Part shown: positions 45,540-55,837 of the stretch, one piece after another | Layout of the letters: every line of letters starts with the position of its first letter | Numbering within the stretch: position 1 is the first letter of the stretch | Origin: Zeus faber | Lineage: Eukaryota; Chordata; Actinopteri; Zeiformes; Zeidae | Direction of reading: 5' to 3' | NCBI GenBank assembly: GCA_960531495.1 | Contig: OY482852.1 | Span: 30,839,314-30,903,313 of the forward strand | Length of the DNA stretch: 64,000 nt | Translations under genes and position numbers: made by a program | Notes under the pieces: generated by a model | Told to the model about the DNA's origin: nothing | Database searches by the model: none | The model's input: only the letters and a program-made list of their open reading frames with translations

Positions 45540-46262
45540 TACCTTTAGGAAGATATACTGTTCCATATGTCCACTGAAACAAGGTAGAGGACACAGTGTT
45601 ATTTTCTTTATGGTTATGAGTTAAGTAAGTTGGTTTGATGGCTCCAATTTTCATTAACATATTTAGATCAAATTATTTTGAGACAAATCAACCTTCAGTG
45701 ACAAGATAAGAGTCACTTTTTGGCAAGTGGAAAACTGCATTGTAGGTATTTCAACAGATAAAAAAGGACTCCATTTGCTATAATCTTTAAAATATAACCC
45801 TAATGAATGAAACCAAGTCATTTCGAGGCATAATTTCTTTCTCATTGACAAGGAAGGAGCTGTAATCACTTTTTGGCAAGTGGAAAACGGCATTGTAGGT
45901 ATTTCAACAGGTTAAAATGACTGGATTGGTTCTGATCTAGGGCACAGATCAGGTAAAAAAATTCAGAGGCATAAGGGTTATTGCAAAATAAATCATTATT
46001 TAATATCGAACCCATCGGTAAATCATGGAATTTCCCTTTGAGGATTAATAAAGTATAGAATCTTATCTTGTGAATCAAAATCTTAACAAGTCACGTTATT
46101 ATAGTCTAGTTTCCAAATATACACCGAAACAAGGTATTAGACATACAAAACACATAAACATCAAAAACAATACTATAGCCTTTCATCACATAAATGTCTT
46201 ATGACAGACAGTATATGAACCGCAAACACTTCTTTGACCACAATTGTGATCATTCTGTCATT
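45540..46262 (-). repeat. Right arm of the large inverted repeat
   Basis: Reverse-complement copies of the 170-bp unit at about 45690-45930 (CACTTTTTGGCAAGTGGAAA, ATTTCAACAGGTTAAAATGA) and of the left-arm outer part at 46110-46262 (AACACATAAACATCAAAAAC, TGTCTTATGACA). It has two tandem units instead of four. It ends where the Rex1 LINE begins. Confidence 0.75.
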
Positions 46263-48245
46263 CTCATTCTGTGACTACGCTAGCAGACAACATCGTTCCC
46301 ATGGTGAAAGTTCGGATATTTCCAAACCAGAAACCATGGGTTGATAAATCCATCCGCTGTGCTCTGAATGCGCGCACGGCCGCTTACAACGACGGTCTTG
46401 TATTTGGAAATATGGACAATTACAAAGTGGCGTCGTACAATCTGCGGAGGGCGGTGAGGGACGCTAAACGGACGTACAGGGAGACCGTGGAGCTACAGAT
46501 GGAGCGGGGGGACACAAGACGCTTGTGGCAGGGCTGCGGGCTATTACAAATTACAACAGCAGCTCCTCCCCAGCCACGAGTGTGGACGCCTCCCTAGCCA
46601 ACAAACTGAACTCCTTTTATGCGCGGTTCGAGTCTGGCAACAGCACCGCTAGCTCGCCGGCTAATTGGAGTTACACCACTGGGGATGAGCGCGCACTCTC
46701 AGTGTCCTTGCACGAGGTCAGGAGGGCTCTGATGCGGGTGAACACCAAGAAAGCTGTGGGCCCAGATGGCATATCTTGGCGTGTACTGAATTCCTGTGCT
46801 AACCAGCTAGCCCCGGTGTTCACTACAATATTCAACATCTCCCTGGCTGAATCAGTGGTCCCGTCCTGCTTCAAGAAGTCCACCGTCGTTCCTGTCCCGA
46901 AGATCACCTCTCCCGCCTGCCTGAATGACTACCGTCCGGTGGCCCTCACCTCAGTGGTCATGAAGTGTTTCGAGAGGCTGATTAAGGATTACATCTGCGC
47001 CTCCCTCCCCCGCACCTTGGACCCGTTGCAGTTTGCGTACCGGCAGAACAGATCCACGGATGACGCGGTCTCCCAGGTATTGCACACCACGCTCACGCAT
47101 CTCGATGGCCAGAAGGGGGCCTATGTGAGAATGCTGTTCATTGATTACAGTTCAGCTTTCAACACCATAGTCTCCACCAGACTGGCTGTCAAGCTGAAGG
47201 AGCTCGGACTGAATGCTCCGCTGTGCGCCTGGATCCTGGACTTCCTCACAGCCCGCCCCCGGGTGGTCAGGGTGGGGAAGCACATGTCAAGCTCCCTCAC
47301 CCTGAATACAGGATCCCCCCAGGGTTGCGTCCTCAGCCCCCTCATGTACTCCCTGTACACACATGACTGTGTGGCCAGGTCCAGCTCCAACACCATCATA
47401 AAGTTTGCTGACGACACCGTTGTCGTGGGCCTGATCACCGACTGCGACGAGAAGGCCTACCGCGAGGAGGTGGCTGACCTGTCACTCTGGTGCCAGGACA
47501 ACAGCCTCCACCTGAACGTCAGCAAAACTAAGCTGATTGTGGACTTTAGGCGAGGATCACAATCGAGGACGCACGCGCCCTTGGTGATTAATGGGACTTC
47601 TGTCAACAAGGTGAGCAGCTTCAAATACCTGGGAGTCTACATCACAGTGGACTTAACATGGACTGTACATACAGACACTCTGGTGAGAAAGGCGAGGCAG
47701 CGTCTTTACCACCTCAGGCAGCTGAGGAAATTCCAGGTCTCGGTGAGGATCTTCAAGTCCTTCTACTCTGGAGCAGTGGAGAGCATCCTGACAGGCAACA
47801 TTACTGCCTGGTTTGGAAGCTGTACTGCTCAGGACAGGTGGGCCCTGCAGAGGGTGGTGCGTTCAGCTGAACGTACCACTGGAACTACCCTCCCCCCCTT
47901 GCAGGAGTTATACACCAGGAGGTGTAGTAGCAGAGCCCGCAGGATCATGAAGGATCCTCATCACCCCAACAATGGACTGTTCCAGCTGCTGCGGTCAGGC
48001 AAGCGCCTCCGCAGTCACACAGCGGGAACAGAGAGACTGAGACAGAGTTTTTTCCCGCAAGCCATTAGAACTGTCAACGCTGACCTCACCAGGGGTCCTC
48101 ACTGAGCCATACACTAGGCTCCACTACCTACTGTACTGTATGTAGCATACTGTACCGCATACTGTGTCACTGTTCAGGTTGTTCGTGATGCCGTATTGCT
48201 GCGCCGTACTGTTGTATACTGTGCTGTATTATCCCAAACACTACC
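46263..48245 (+). pseudogene. Rex1/Babar-type LINE reverse transcriptase, one frameshift
   Basis: The first frame (46271-46597) holds the post-endonuclease linker (QKPWVDKSIRCALNARTAAY). A frameshift near 46540 leads into a long frame, 46525-48105, of 526 codons with a full reverse transcriptase: KKAVGPDGISWRVL, YRPVALTSVVMKCFERL, LFIDYSSAFNTIV, GSPQGCVLSPLMY, and the catalytic FADDTVVVGL, then LNVSKTKLIVDFRRG, FKYLGVYI and the C-terminal block LQRVVRSAERTTG. These strings are typical of fish Rex1 elements in the CR1-like group. The N-terminal endonuclease is missing, so the copy is 5'-truncated. It is the best preserved retroelement gene here. It would reverse-transcribe its own RNA at the target. 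Confidence 0.88.
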
Positions 48246-48269
48246 TCACTTTATTTGTGCCTCCCCACC

Positions 48270-48718
48270 CTAACCACCTGGGGGCGGGCTGAGACCAGGG
48301 TCCAGGGTCCAGGCATACAGCGGAGTGCTCAGTCCTAGCTCCCGCAGCTTGACAGCCAGGCTGGTGGGGACTATGGTATTGAAAGCTGAACTATAGCGGA
48401 TGAACAGCAATCTCACATAGGCCCCCTTCCAGCCATCCAGGCGCGTGAGCGTGGTGTGCAGTACCTGAGACAGCATCGTCCATGGATCTGTTCGGCCAGT
48501 ACACAAACTGCGTGGAACACGGAGAAGAACTCGGCTGGACAAATGGCTTCATCCGGCACCACTGGGTTCAGCTATGTCTCCGTCAGGCAGAGCACGCAAC
48601 AGTTTCTTGTATCCCATAGGAATGTAATCCTCGCTCGAAGGTCATCCATCTTGTTCTCCAGGGACTGGACACTAGAAAGAATGATGCTTGTCAGAGGTGG
48701 ACTGTGAGGTTGCGTCCT
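48270..48718 (-). pseudogene. Rex1-type LINE fragment, internally deleted
   Basis: Minus strand, 48713-48572: LTSIILSSVQSLENKMDDLR, the start of a Rex1 endonuclease domain. It then jumps to reverse transcriptase at 48542-48270 (SQVLHTTLTRLDGWKGAYVR, FNTIVPTSLAVKLRELGL). Most of the endonuclease and the RT fingers are deleted. The copy points toward the plus-strand Rex1 copy that ends at about 48245. Confidence 0.8.
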
Positions 48719-48777
48719 CATTCTGACCTGAATGCTGCCATGTTTATCGCCGTGGAACAGCGGCTCCATTGTTGTTG

Positions 48778-48977
48778 NNNNNNNNNNNNNNNNNNNNNNN
48801 NNNNNNNNNNNNNNNNNNNNNNNNNNNNNNNNNNNNNNNNNNNNNNNNNNNNNNNNNNNNNNNNNNNNNNNNNNNNNNNNNNNNNNNNNNNNNNNNNNNN
48901 NNNNNNNNNNNNNNNNNNNNNNNNNNNNNNNNNNNNNNNNNNNNNNNNNNNNNNNNNNNNNNNNNNNNNNNNNNNNN
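48778..48977. other. Assembly gap (200 N)
   Basis: A run of exactly 200 N, most likely a placeholder of unknown true length. It separates the Rex1 fragment from the DIRS-like element. Confidence 0.99.
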
Positions 48978-49009
48978 CCAAGGGCTCTAAGGACTTTAAC
49001 CAATGCGCA

Positions 49010-50010
49010 TAAAACCAGCGCTAAGTCCCACTGAGACGTGACGTGACGTGCCCTTGGACTATCAGAATAGCCTCCAGCCACCATTCCTCTTGCACTCGGT
49101 GCAGGGACCGTGGATTCAAAGGGACCGATGGGAAATCCCAAGAAGCCCAAGATGGTTCTTTACGCTTTCCCACGGCCAATGCGCAAACGCGCGGAGGATC
49201 ATCTCGCGGGCTCAGGGAGACCAAGAGAGCGCACCGTGCGTTTCCGCGTGAGGCACACAGATCCACCTCTGCTTCGCCGAACATGTTCCAAAACTGGCTG
49301 ACCAATTCTGGACACACATAATGTCGGCCCCCCTTGTTCAGTACGCCAGGAATATACACTGCTTTGATGTGACCTGACCTCATGCCCAGCAGCCGTGTGG
49401 CAGAGAGAGCTGTCGCCACCGCTTTGGGTTTGACACGGCGGAGAAGAGCTGTCAGTCCCTCCACCCTCTGTTGTGAGAGCCGCACTCTCATTTCGGCCAA
49501 ATTTAATTCCACTCCCAGGTACACAACAAGCAGGGAGGGACGAAGGGAGCTCTTTTTCCTTTAAATGGCGAAACTCAGACATGCAAGGTGCGTCCTCGTC
49601 TGCAGCGCCACTTTCTCCCTGGAGCGAGCAGCAAATGCAGGTCGCCCAAATAAAAAAAACACTCTTATCCCCATTCTGTGTAATAGCTGCAGAGCCGTTT
49701 CTACACATCTGGAAAAGGTACGTGGAGCCAGGGAATAACTGAACAGGAGACGCTTGTACTGGTTGGATCCCCTGGAATGAGAAGCGTAGGAATTTCCTGT
49801 GCTTCGGGATGATGGAGACGTGGAAATATGCGTCTTTCGGGTTTATGGAAGTGAACCAGTCTCCTTTGTGAACACATTCCAGCACCTGTCTTATCGTCAG
49901 CATGTGGAAGAACCTTTCCATTATCGCTTTGTTGAACAGCGATAGATCCAGGGCTGCAGTATGTAACCTCTGCTCATCAGCCTGTCCATCCAGTTGTCTG
50001 GTATACATAC
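49010..50010 (-). pseudogene. DIRS-like reverse transcriptase/RNase H, degenerate
   Basis: Minus strand: ALDLSLFNKAIMERFFHMLT, then GDWFTSINPKDAYFHVSIIP (the RT segment with the first catalytic Asp), RKFLRFSFQG, and after frameshifts YLGVELNLAEMRVRLSQQRV, AVYIPGVLNKGG, FWNMFGEAEVDLCASRGNA and EEWWLEAILIVQG. These are the DIRS-type RT, RNase H and linker strings. The YLDD catalytic box and most of RNase H are missing. Inactive. Confidence 0.75.
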
Positions 50011-50017
50011 TGTGAGA

Positions 50018-50093
<76 letters not shown>

Positions 50094-50130
50094 TGTATTT
50101 ATATATATATATATATATATACATATACTA
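50018..50130 (+). repeat. (AT)n microsatellite
   Basis: About 110 bp of AT dinucleotides broken by ACTGTATTT near 50092. It lies inside the DIRS-like element, between its ORFs. Confidence 0.95.
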
Positions 50131-50139
50131 TAACTATAA

Positions 50140-50824
50140 CTATAACATACTACATATAACTATACTATACTACTATAAAGTTCGATTCTCAAACCGTCCA
50201 ATAAACTCTCAATAGCTCAAAGTTCCAGTTTCATCTCATCATTCTGGATTTGGAAATTTTGAACACGACAATACAGCGCGTATTGTCGTGTTCAATCTGA
50301 ATGATGCGGTGCGGTTGTCATTGAGACGAGCCAAGCAAAGGCCCCTGCCGCCGTCACCCGTGTCGGAGTGTTCTCCGGGGGCTCGGACAGAAACGGCTGT
50401 CTGCGTTACTGGGAGCACCATCCGCGGTGGCGGCAGAGAAGGATGAGGAGGTGCAGGGGCAGGACAGCGAGACGGGGCCGTGCGGTTACTGCGGGGCGTC
50501 TCTGCGTCTGTTGTCGGTCATGGCGGTCCCGCCAATGCCGTTGTATCTTCTCCGCCTCTTTCGACGTTCCCACTGCATGTGCTCCAAAAGTGATCGGAGG
50601 TGGGGCCTGAACAAGCAGTCCTGCTCGATGGGGCCATTAAAGAGCTCCGGGATGGAGGAGTTGAGGTGCCGCCAGACATTCCGAGTCGATCATCTGCTGC
50701 CGTGTGACAATGCGGACGGCGAAGACTGCAACGGAGGCACACAGATTAAGGACAGCGCTGGTGGCTTTGCCGAACAGAGCTAGTCCGGGCAGGAGTTTGG
50801 GTTCGATGGCCATCTTCGTCATAC
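50140..50824 (-). pseudogene. DIRS-like ORF1, C-terminal part
   Basis: A minus-strand frame running from the gypsy insertion point reads MTKMAIEPKLLPGLALFGKA, RIVTRQQMIDSECL, GPIEQDCLF. It continues, with breaks, into a basic stretch (RRKRRRRY). It resembles the region linking ORF1 and RT in DIRS elements. Assigned from position and continuity with 60079 rather than from a strong motif. Confidence 0.5.
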
Positions 50825-51152
50825 TGTCAAGGCCACTGCCTCCCGGCGCCACTAGAAGCTGCTCTCTCCTCATCTGCTACTCCTCCTTCCGGACAATTCC
50901 ACACACCTGTGACCTATTATCTTCATCATCTACCGCAGTATTTATTCTCCGGCTCCCCAGTCGCTTATCACCAGATCGTTTGCAAACCTACCTGAGTTCG
51001 TAGCTCTCCTGGCTCCTTCCTAGTCCGTAGATCCTAGTCTGTTTATCCAAGTGTCTTGTCCTCGTCCTAATCTGCCTGTCTCCTCTCCCCATTCAAGTCT
51101 GTCCTGCCCTGCTCCACCTGGCCCAGTGGCCCCGCCGGCTCAGAACCGTCTG
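50825..51152 (+). repeat. Gypsy 5' LTR, left piece
   Basis: Begins TGTCAAGGCCACTGCCTCCC; matches the 3' LTR up to CTGGCCCAGTGGCCCCGCC and CAGAACCGTC, with an internal ~90-bp deletion. The 3' piece resumes at 55785. Confidence 0.8.
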
Positions 51153-51545
51153 CTGCACTGCTGCCTCACAGCAAGAAGGTCCTGGGTTCGCTGTTGGCCC
51201 CGTGCTCCGGCGGGTTATCTCCCAAATAGGAGCCTTTCTGTGTGGAGTTTGCATGTTCTCCCCGTGCTCACATGGGGTTTCCTCCATCTAACGTCAGTAA
51301 GGATCCCCACCAAAAACATGCACCCATCATCGTCTGACCAGCGATGGACACTCATCACCAGGTCCCCGGGCGCGTCCACGTATGCTGCCCACTGCTCCTG
51401 GCTGTGCCCCCGGAGGAAGGACAAGCCAGGATGGGTCAAAACCAGAGGATCTATTTCACCGGCCACCATCAAAGCATGTGCATGTGTGTGTGTGTGCAAG
51501 CATGTGTTGTAGTGTGGTGTGTTGCGTGACGAATAAAGACTGTTT
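51153..51545 (+). mobile_element. tRNA-headed SINE in gypsy LTR
   Basis: CACTGCTGCCTCACAGCAAG, AAGGTCCTGGGTTCGCTG (B-box-like), CTTTCTGTGTGGAGTTTGCA, then GCTGCCCACTGCTCCTGGCT and a TG tract, ending GACGAATAAAGACTG. Same family as 3764-4022. It lies between the two pieces of the 5' LTR, so it inserted after the gypsy element. Confidence 0.65.
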
Positions 51546-51584
51546 CTTCTGTTTTCTTCTTTTGAAGCCAGATTGAAGTGTGTC

Positions 51585-52101
51585 GAAAAAGGTTGTTTCT
51601 TGACAGGTATTCTGTAACCTGTCTAGAGACCGCCCTCTCTAAGGTTTTGGAAAGGAATGGGAGGAGAGAGACCGGCCGATAGTTTTCTACTTGATTGGGA
51701 TCTAGTGGGGGTTTTTTGAGCAGTGGTACGACCCGAGCCGCTTTGAAAGCGGAAGGGAAAGTGCTGGAAGTTAGGGAAGAATTAATCATATGTGTTATTG
51801 CCGGGGTGATAGTCGGTGATATGGCTTGAAGGAGGTTAGATGGGATCGGATCTAGCGGACAGGTAGTAGGACGGCTACATGTTAGTAGTTTAGATACCTC
51901 ACTTTCAGCGAGGGGGGTGAAACCAGGGAACAATGAGCCTAGGGCTGGAGAAGACAGGTTGTGAGTAAGTTGTTTAGTGAATTGGCTGCTGATGGCTGCC
52001 ACTTTGTTAGTAAAAAAGGTGCAAGGCAGTCAGCAGTGAGGTTAGTAGCTGGGGGAGGTGGTGGAGGGTAAAGCAGAGACTTGAAGGTGGCGAATAACTT
52101 A
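51585..52101 (-). pseudogene. L2-type LINE, RT N-terminal part
   Basis: Minus strand: KLFATFKSLLYPP, VAAISSQFTKQLTHNLSS, then SEVSKLLTCSRPTTCPLDPI, IPSNLLQAISPTITPAIT, ARVVPLLKKPPLDPN, NYRPVSLLPFLSKTLERAV. These are the linker and RT motifs 0-2. The frame is lost beyond LSRNNLF. Confidence 0.85.
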
Positions 52102-53708
52102 CAGTGGGGCAAAAAAGTATTCAGTCAGCTACCAATTGTGCAAGTTCTCTGACTTAAAAAGATGAGAGAGGCCTGTAATTTTCATCATAGGTTCACTTTG
52201 ACTATGAGAGACAGAATGGGGGGAAAGAATCCAGGAAATCACATTGTAGGATTTTTAATGAATTAATTGGTAAATTCCTCTGTAAAATAAGTATTTGGTC
52301 ACCTACAAACAAGCAAGATTTCTGGCTTTTACAGACCTGTAACTTTTTCTTTAAGAGGCTCCTCTGTCCTCCACTCGTTACCTGTATTAATGGCACCTGT
52401 TTGAACTCGTTATCAGTATAAAAGACACCTGTCCACAACCTCAAACAGTCACACTCCAAACTCCACTATGGCCAAGACCAAAGAGCTGTCAAAGGACACC
52501 AGAAACAAAATTGTAGAGCTGCACCAGGCTGGGAAGACTGAATCTGCAACAGGTAAGCAGCTTGTTGTGAAGAAATCAACTGTGGGAGCAATTATTAGAA
52601 AATGGAAGACATACAAGACCACTGATAATCTCCCTCGATCTGGGGCTCCACGCAAGATCTCACCCTGTGGGGTCAAAATGATCACAAGAACGGTGAGCAA
52701 ACATCCCAGAACCACACAGGGGGACCTAGTGAATGACCTGCAGAGAGCTGGGACCAAAGTAACAAAGGCTACCATCAGTAACACACTACGCCGCCAGGGA
52801 CTCAAATCCTGCAGTGCCAGACGTGTCCTCCTGCTTAAGCCAGTACATGTCCAGGCCCGTCTGAAGTTTGCTAGAGAGCATTTGGATGATCCAGAAGAGG
52901 ATTGGGAGAATGTCATATGGTCAGATGAAACCAAAATAGAACTTTTTGGTAAAAACTGAACTTGTAGTGTTTGGAGGAGAAATAAATCTGAGTTGCATCC
53001 AAAGAACACCATACCTACTGTGAAGCATGGGGGTGGAAACATCATGCTTTGGGGCTGTTTTTCTGCAAAGGGACCAGGACGACTGATCCGTGTAAAGGAA
53101 AGAATGAATGGGGCCATGTATTGTGAGAGTTTGAGTGAAAACCTCCTTCCATCAGCAAGGGCATTGAAGATGAAACGTGGCTGGGTCTTTCAGCATGACA
53201 ATGATCTCAAACACACCACCCGGGCAACGAAGGAGTGGCTTCGTAAGAAGCATTTCAAGGTCCTGGAGTGGCCTAAGCCAGTCTCCAGATCTCAACCCCA
53301 TAGAAAATCTTTGGAGGGAGTTGAAAGTCAGTGTTGCCCAGCGACAGCCCCAAAACATCACCGCTCTAGAGGAGATCTGCATGGAGGAATGGGCCAAAAT
53401 ACCAGCAACAGTGTGTGAAAACCTTGTGAAGACTTACAGAAAACGTTTGACCTCTGTCATTGCAAACAAAGGGTATATAACAAAGTACTGAGATGAACTT
53501 TTGTTATTGACCAAATACTTATTTTCCACCATAATTTGCAAATAAATTCTTTAAAAATCAGACAATGTGATTTTCTGGATTTTTTTTTTCTCATTTTGTC
53601 TCTCATAGTTGAGGTAAACCTAAGATGAAAATAACAGGCAGCTCTCTTCTTTTTAAGTGGGAGAACTTGCACAATTGGTGGCTGACTAAATACTTTTTTG
53701 CCCCACTG
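52102..53708 (+). mobile_element. Tc1-like DNA transposon, nearly intact
   Basis: The left terminus CAGTGGGGCAAAAAAGTATT and right terminus (reverse complement identical over these 20 bases) extend into inverted repeats of some 60-100 bp or more (GCTACCAATTGTGCAAGTTC / GAACTTGCACAATTGGTGGC). Flanked by TA at 52100-52101 and 53709-53710. 1607 bp. Inserted into the L2 LINE at 51585-55623. Confidence 0.95.
52468..53491 (+). pseudogene. Tc1-like transposase with one stop and one frameshift
   Basis: Starts [20 protein letters not shown]. The paired-like DNA-binding domain fills roughly residues 1-110 ([15 protein letters not shown], then the GAPRKIS hook). The first catalytic Asp is in [17 protein letters not shown] at 52957-52959 interrupts the frame just after that motif. 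The same frame resumes with [15 protein letters not shown] and [10 protein letters not shown] (second Asp). An extra base near 53275 shifts the frame, and the last part has [15 protein letters not shown] (the Glu) and ends NKGYITKY at 53491. About 340 residues in total, the usual Tc1 length. With only two visible lesions it is among the youngest elements in the window. Confidence 0.93.
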
Positions 53709-54810
53709 TACCTATCGTTGAAGAAGGCCCTCTTAGCAGCAGTGATGCTGGAAGAGAAGGAGGACAGCAGTGTCTGGTAGCTAGCAAAATCCTCAATTGT
53801 TTTGGATTTGTGCCATTTCCTCTCGGCTGCTCTGAGGTCAGTGCGCGTTGTCCGGAGGGTGTCAGTCAGCCAAGGGTGCGACTGGGTTGATGGAGCAGGT
53901 CTGGTGGATAGTGGAAACAGGCTATCCAGACATGAGCTCAAGGTGGAGCAGAGGGAGTCAGTGGCATCATTCACCTGCAGAGAGGAGAAAGTGCCGTGGG
54001 GTGGAAGAGAAGAGGAGAGCACAGAGGAGAAGTGGGTGGGAGACAGGTTGCGGAGATTGCGGCGGATAGTAACCATGGGTGGGGAGGTGGGGGGTTGTTT
54101 TGGTAGCTGGACATTGAAGTGGATGAAGAAGTGGTCAGAGAGATGAAGAGGAGTGACCCTTAGGTTGTCCGTGGTGCAGCTTCGAGCAAGAATGAGATCA
54201 AGCTCTTTGCCAGCCTTGTGAGTTGGTGGAGTCGGGACCTGTCTTAGGTGGAATGAGCGAACCAAAGACAGGAAGTCAGCCGAGCTCGCACTGTCCAAGT
54301 GGATGTTCATGTCTCCGAGGACGAGCATGGGACACTCATGCTCAGGAATTGATGACAGCAGGGTGTCAAGCTCATGGAGGAAGTCACCTAGTTGCCCTGG
54401 TGGATGGTAGATGACGACCACATAGGCTTTCACCGGAGCAGTCACCAAGACGGCCTGATATTCAAAGGAGGCAAAGTTGTTTAAAGGCAGCAGTGGATTA
54501 AATTTCCATGTGTTGGAAATTAGCAGGCCAGTCCCACCACCACGGTCAGATGGTCTGGATGTGTGGGAGAATGTGTAGTTTGTGGAGAGTGCAGCCGGGG
54601 TTGCGCTATCTTACGGTTTTATCCATGTCTCAGTGAGAGCAAGGAGTTCCAAGGAGAGGTAGTTGGCATGACCAGAAATGAAGTCTGCCTTGTTAACTGC
54701 AGATCGACAATTCCACAAGCCAACAGAGAAGGAGGTCTTTGCAGAAGATGTTTGCTGCAGGGACCTGAGGTTACCCGGATTTCATCGGCGTATGGTATAA
54801 CGAGGCTTTC
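53709..54810 (-). pseudogene. L2-type LINE, endonuclease part
   Basis: Minus strand. Near 54750-54600: SVGLWNCRSAVNKADFISG and LSLELLALTETWI (apurinic-type endonuclease start), a stop, then GGGTGLLISNTWKF, VVIYHPPGQLGDFLHELD, LVLGDMNIHLDSASSADF and LHLSDHFFIHFNVQL, which carry the conserved Asp/Asn and Ser-Asp-His residues. The linker RAFFNDRY ends at the Tc1 insertion site. Confidence 0.85.
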
Positions 54811-55623
54811 TGGGTGACCTTGAAGTTGTAGGGATGCGGTAGTAGCACATTTTGTATGGAGTGAGAAAAAGAAGGCAGGTTTGTCTTGTTCGGTGTCCTA
54901 GCGTCTGTTGACGTGCAGAGGTAGACGTGCGTCTTTACACAGAGCGACTACAAATGGGCCAACGCTTGAAGCTCACGCTTCAAGGGCAGGACCATAAATA
55001 GGTGATAGAATACAGCTGCTCATGTGATTAGGGTTGCACCTGGCTAAGAGCACGCCCACATAAGAGAGGACTTACCTGAATAGGGGGTGTGTCTGGAACA
55101 CAAGCTTGTTGGCAGATCAGCAAATAGCAGTGAAATGTGCAGAGTCAAACCAGTAGTCCAAGTTGCAATACTACAATACTAGATAACATAAGCGGAGCAG
55201 TAATACACTACACAGCAACCTCAGCACTAGAGCTCGACTCAGAGTTCAGTTTGTAGTGAAGGCATTTATCCCTGCTCAGTGGAAGAAGGACACGCCCAGA
55301 AAGTTAGACAAAGGGTTTACTGATTAGAGGGAGTTGCTTGGCTCACACCCTTGCTGATGGCTGAGCAATTAGCAGCAGATATGGCAGTACTACCCTGAAC
55401 CAGCTAGGGCAAAGTAAGTGCCAATAAGACTGAACCAGCAATAATAACAAGAGAAACAACAGCAAAAGGACAACAACAAACGACAACAATAAAACAGAAT
55501 TAGTCAGTTATGCACTTCTATTTGACGTGCAGAGGTAGACGTGCGTCTTTACACAGAGCTTCTTCACACGAGAGCGACTACAAATGGGCCAACGCTTGAA
55601 GCTAACGCTTCAAGGGCAGGACC
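54811..55623 (-). other. LINE leader region with direct repeats
   Basis: Two copies of ACGTGCAGAGGTAGACGTGC and CAACGCTTGAAGCTCACGCT (54909-54994; 55523-55623). They resemble 5'-leader monomers of a LINE. No open frame. Confidence 0.45.
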
Positions 55624-55715
55624 ATGCTGCCCACTGCTCCTGGCTGTGCCCCCGGAGGAAGGACAAGCCAGGATGGGTTAAATGCATGGGCCTCATTTCA
55701 CCGGCCACCATCCAA

Positions 55716-55752
<37 letters not shown>

Positions 55753-55784
55753 TGTGCTGTGTGACGATTAAAGATTGTTCTTCT
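55624..55784 (+). repeat. Second copy of the SINE 3' part
   Basis: ATGCTGCCCACTGCTCCTGG, GGATGGGTTAAATGCATGGG, then (TG)n at 55718-55752 and GTGTGACGATTAAAGATTG. It duplicates 51382-51540 on the far side of the L2 LINE. Confidence 0.7.
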
Positions 55785-55837
55785 GTCTACTGTTTCTGTG
55801 TTGTGCGTTTGGGTCCCTCCTAGCCGTGGTCTTAACA
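55785..55837 (+). repeat. Gypsy 5' LTR, right piece
   Basis: TTTCTGTGTTGTGCGTTTGG, TCCCTCCTAGCCGTGGTCTTAACA match the end of the 3' LTR (to 60078). Confidence 0.8.

Larger units (their letters stand above)
51585..55623 (-). mobile_element. L2-type LINE interrupted by Tc1, 3'-truncated
   Basis: On the minus strand the ORF begins near 54800 with an endonuclease domain and continues to 53710; a Tc1 transposon follows (53708-52102), then the LINE resumes at 52101 with the region before RT and the RT fingers, and breaks off near 51585. Removing the Tc1 element and one TA restores the frame. Upstream (54840-55623) is a non-coding leader with a ~90-bp direct repeat (54909-54994 and 55523-55623). 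The catalytic FADD part and the 3' tail are absent. Confidence 0.8.
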
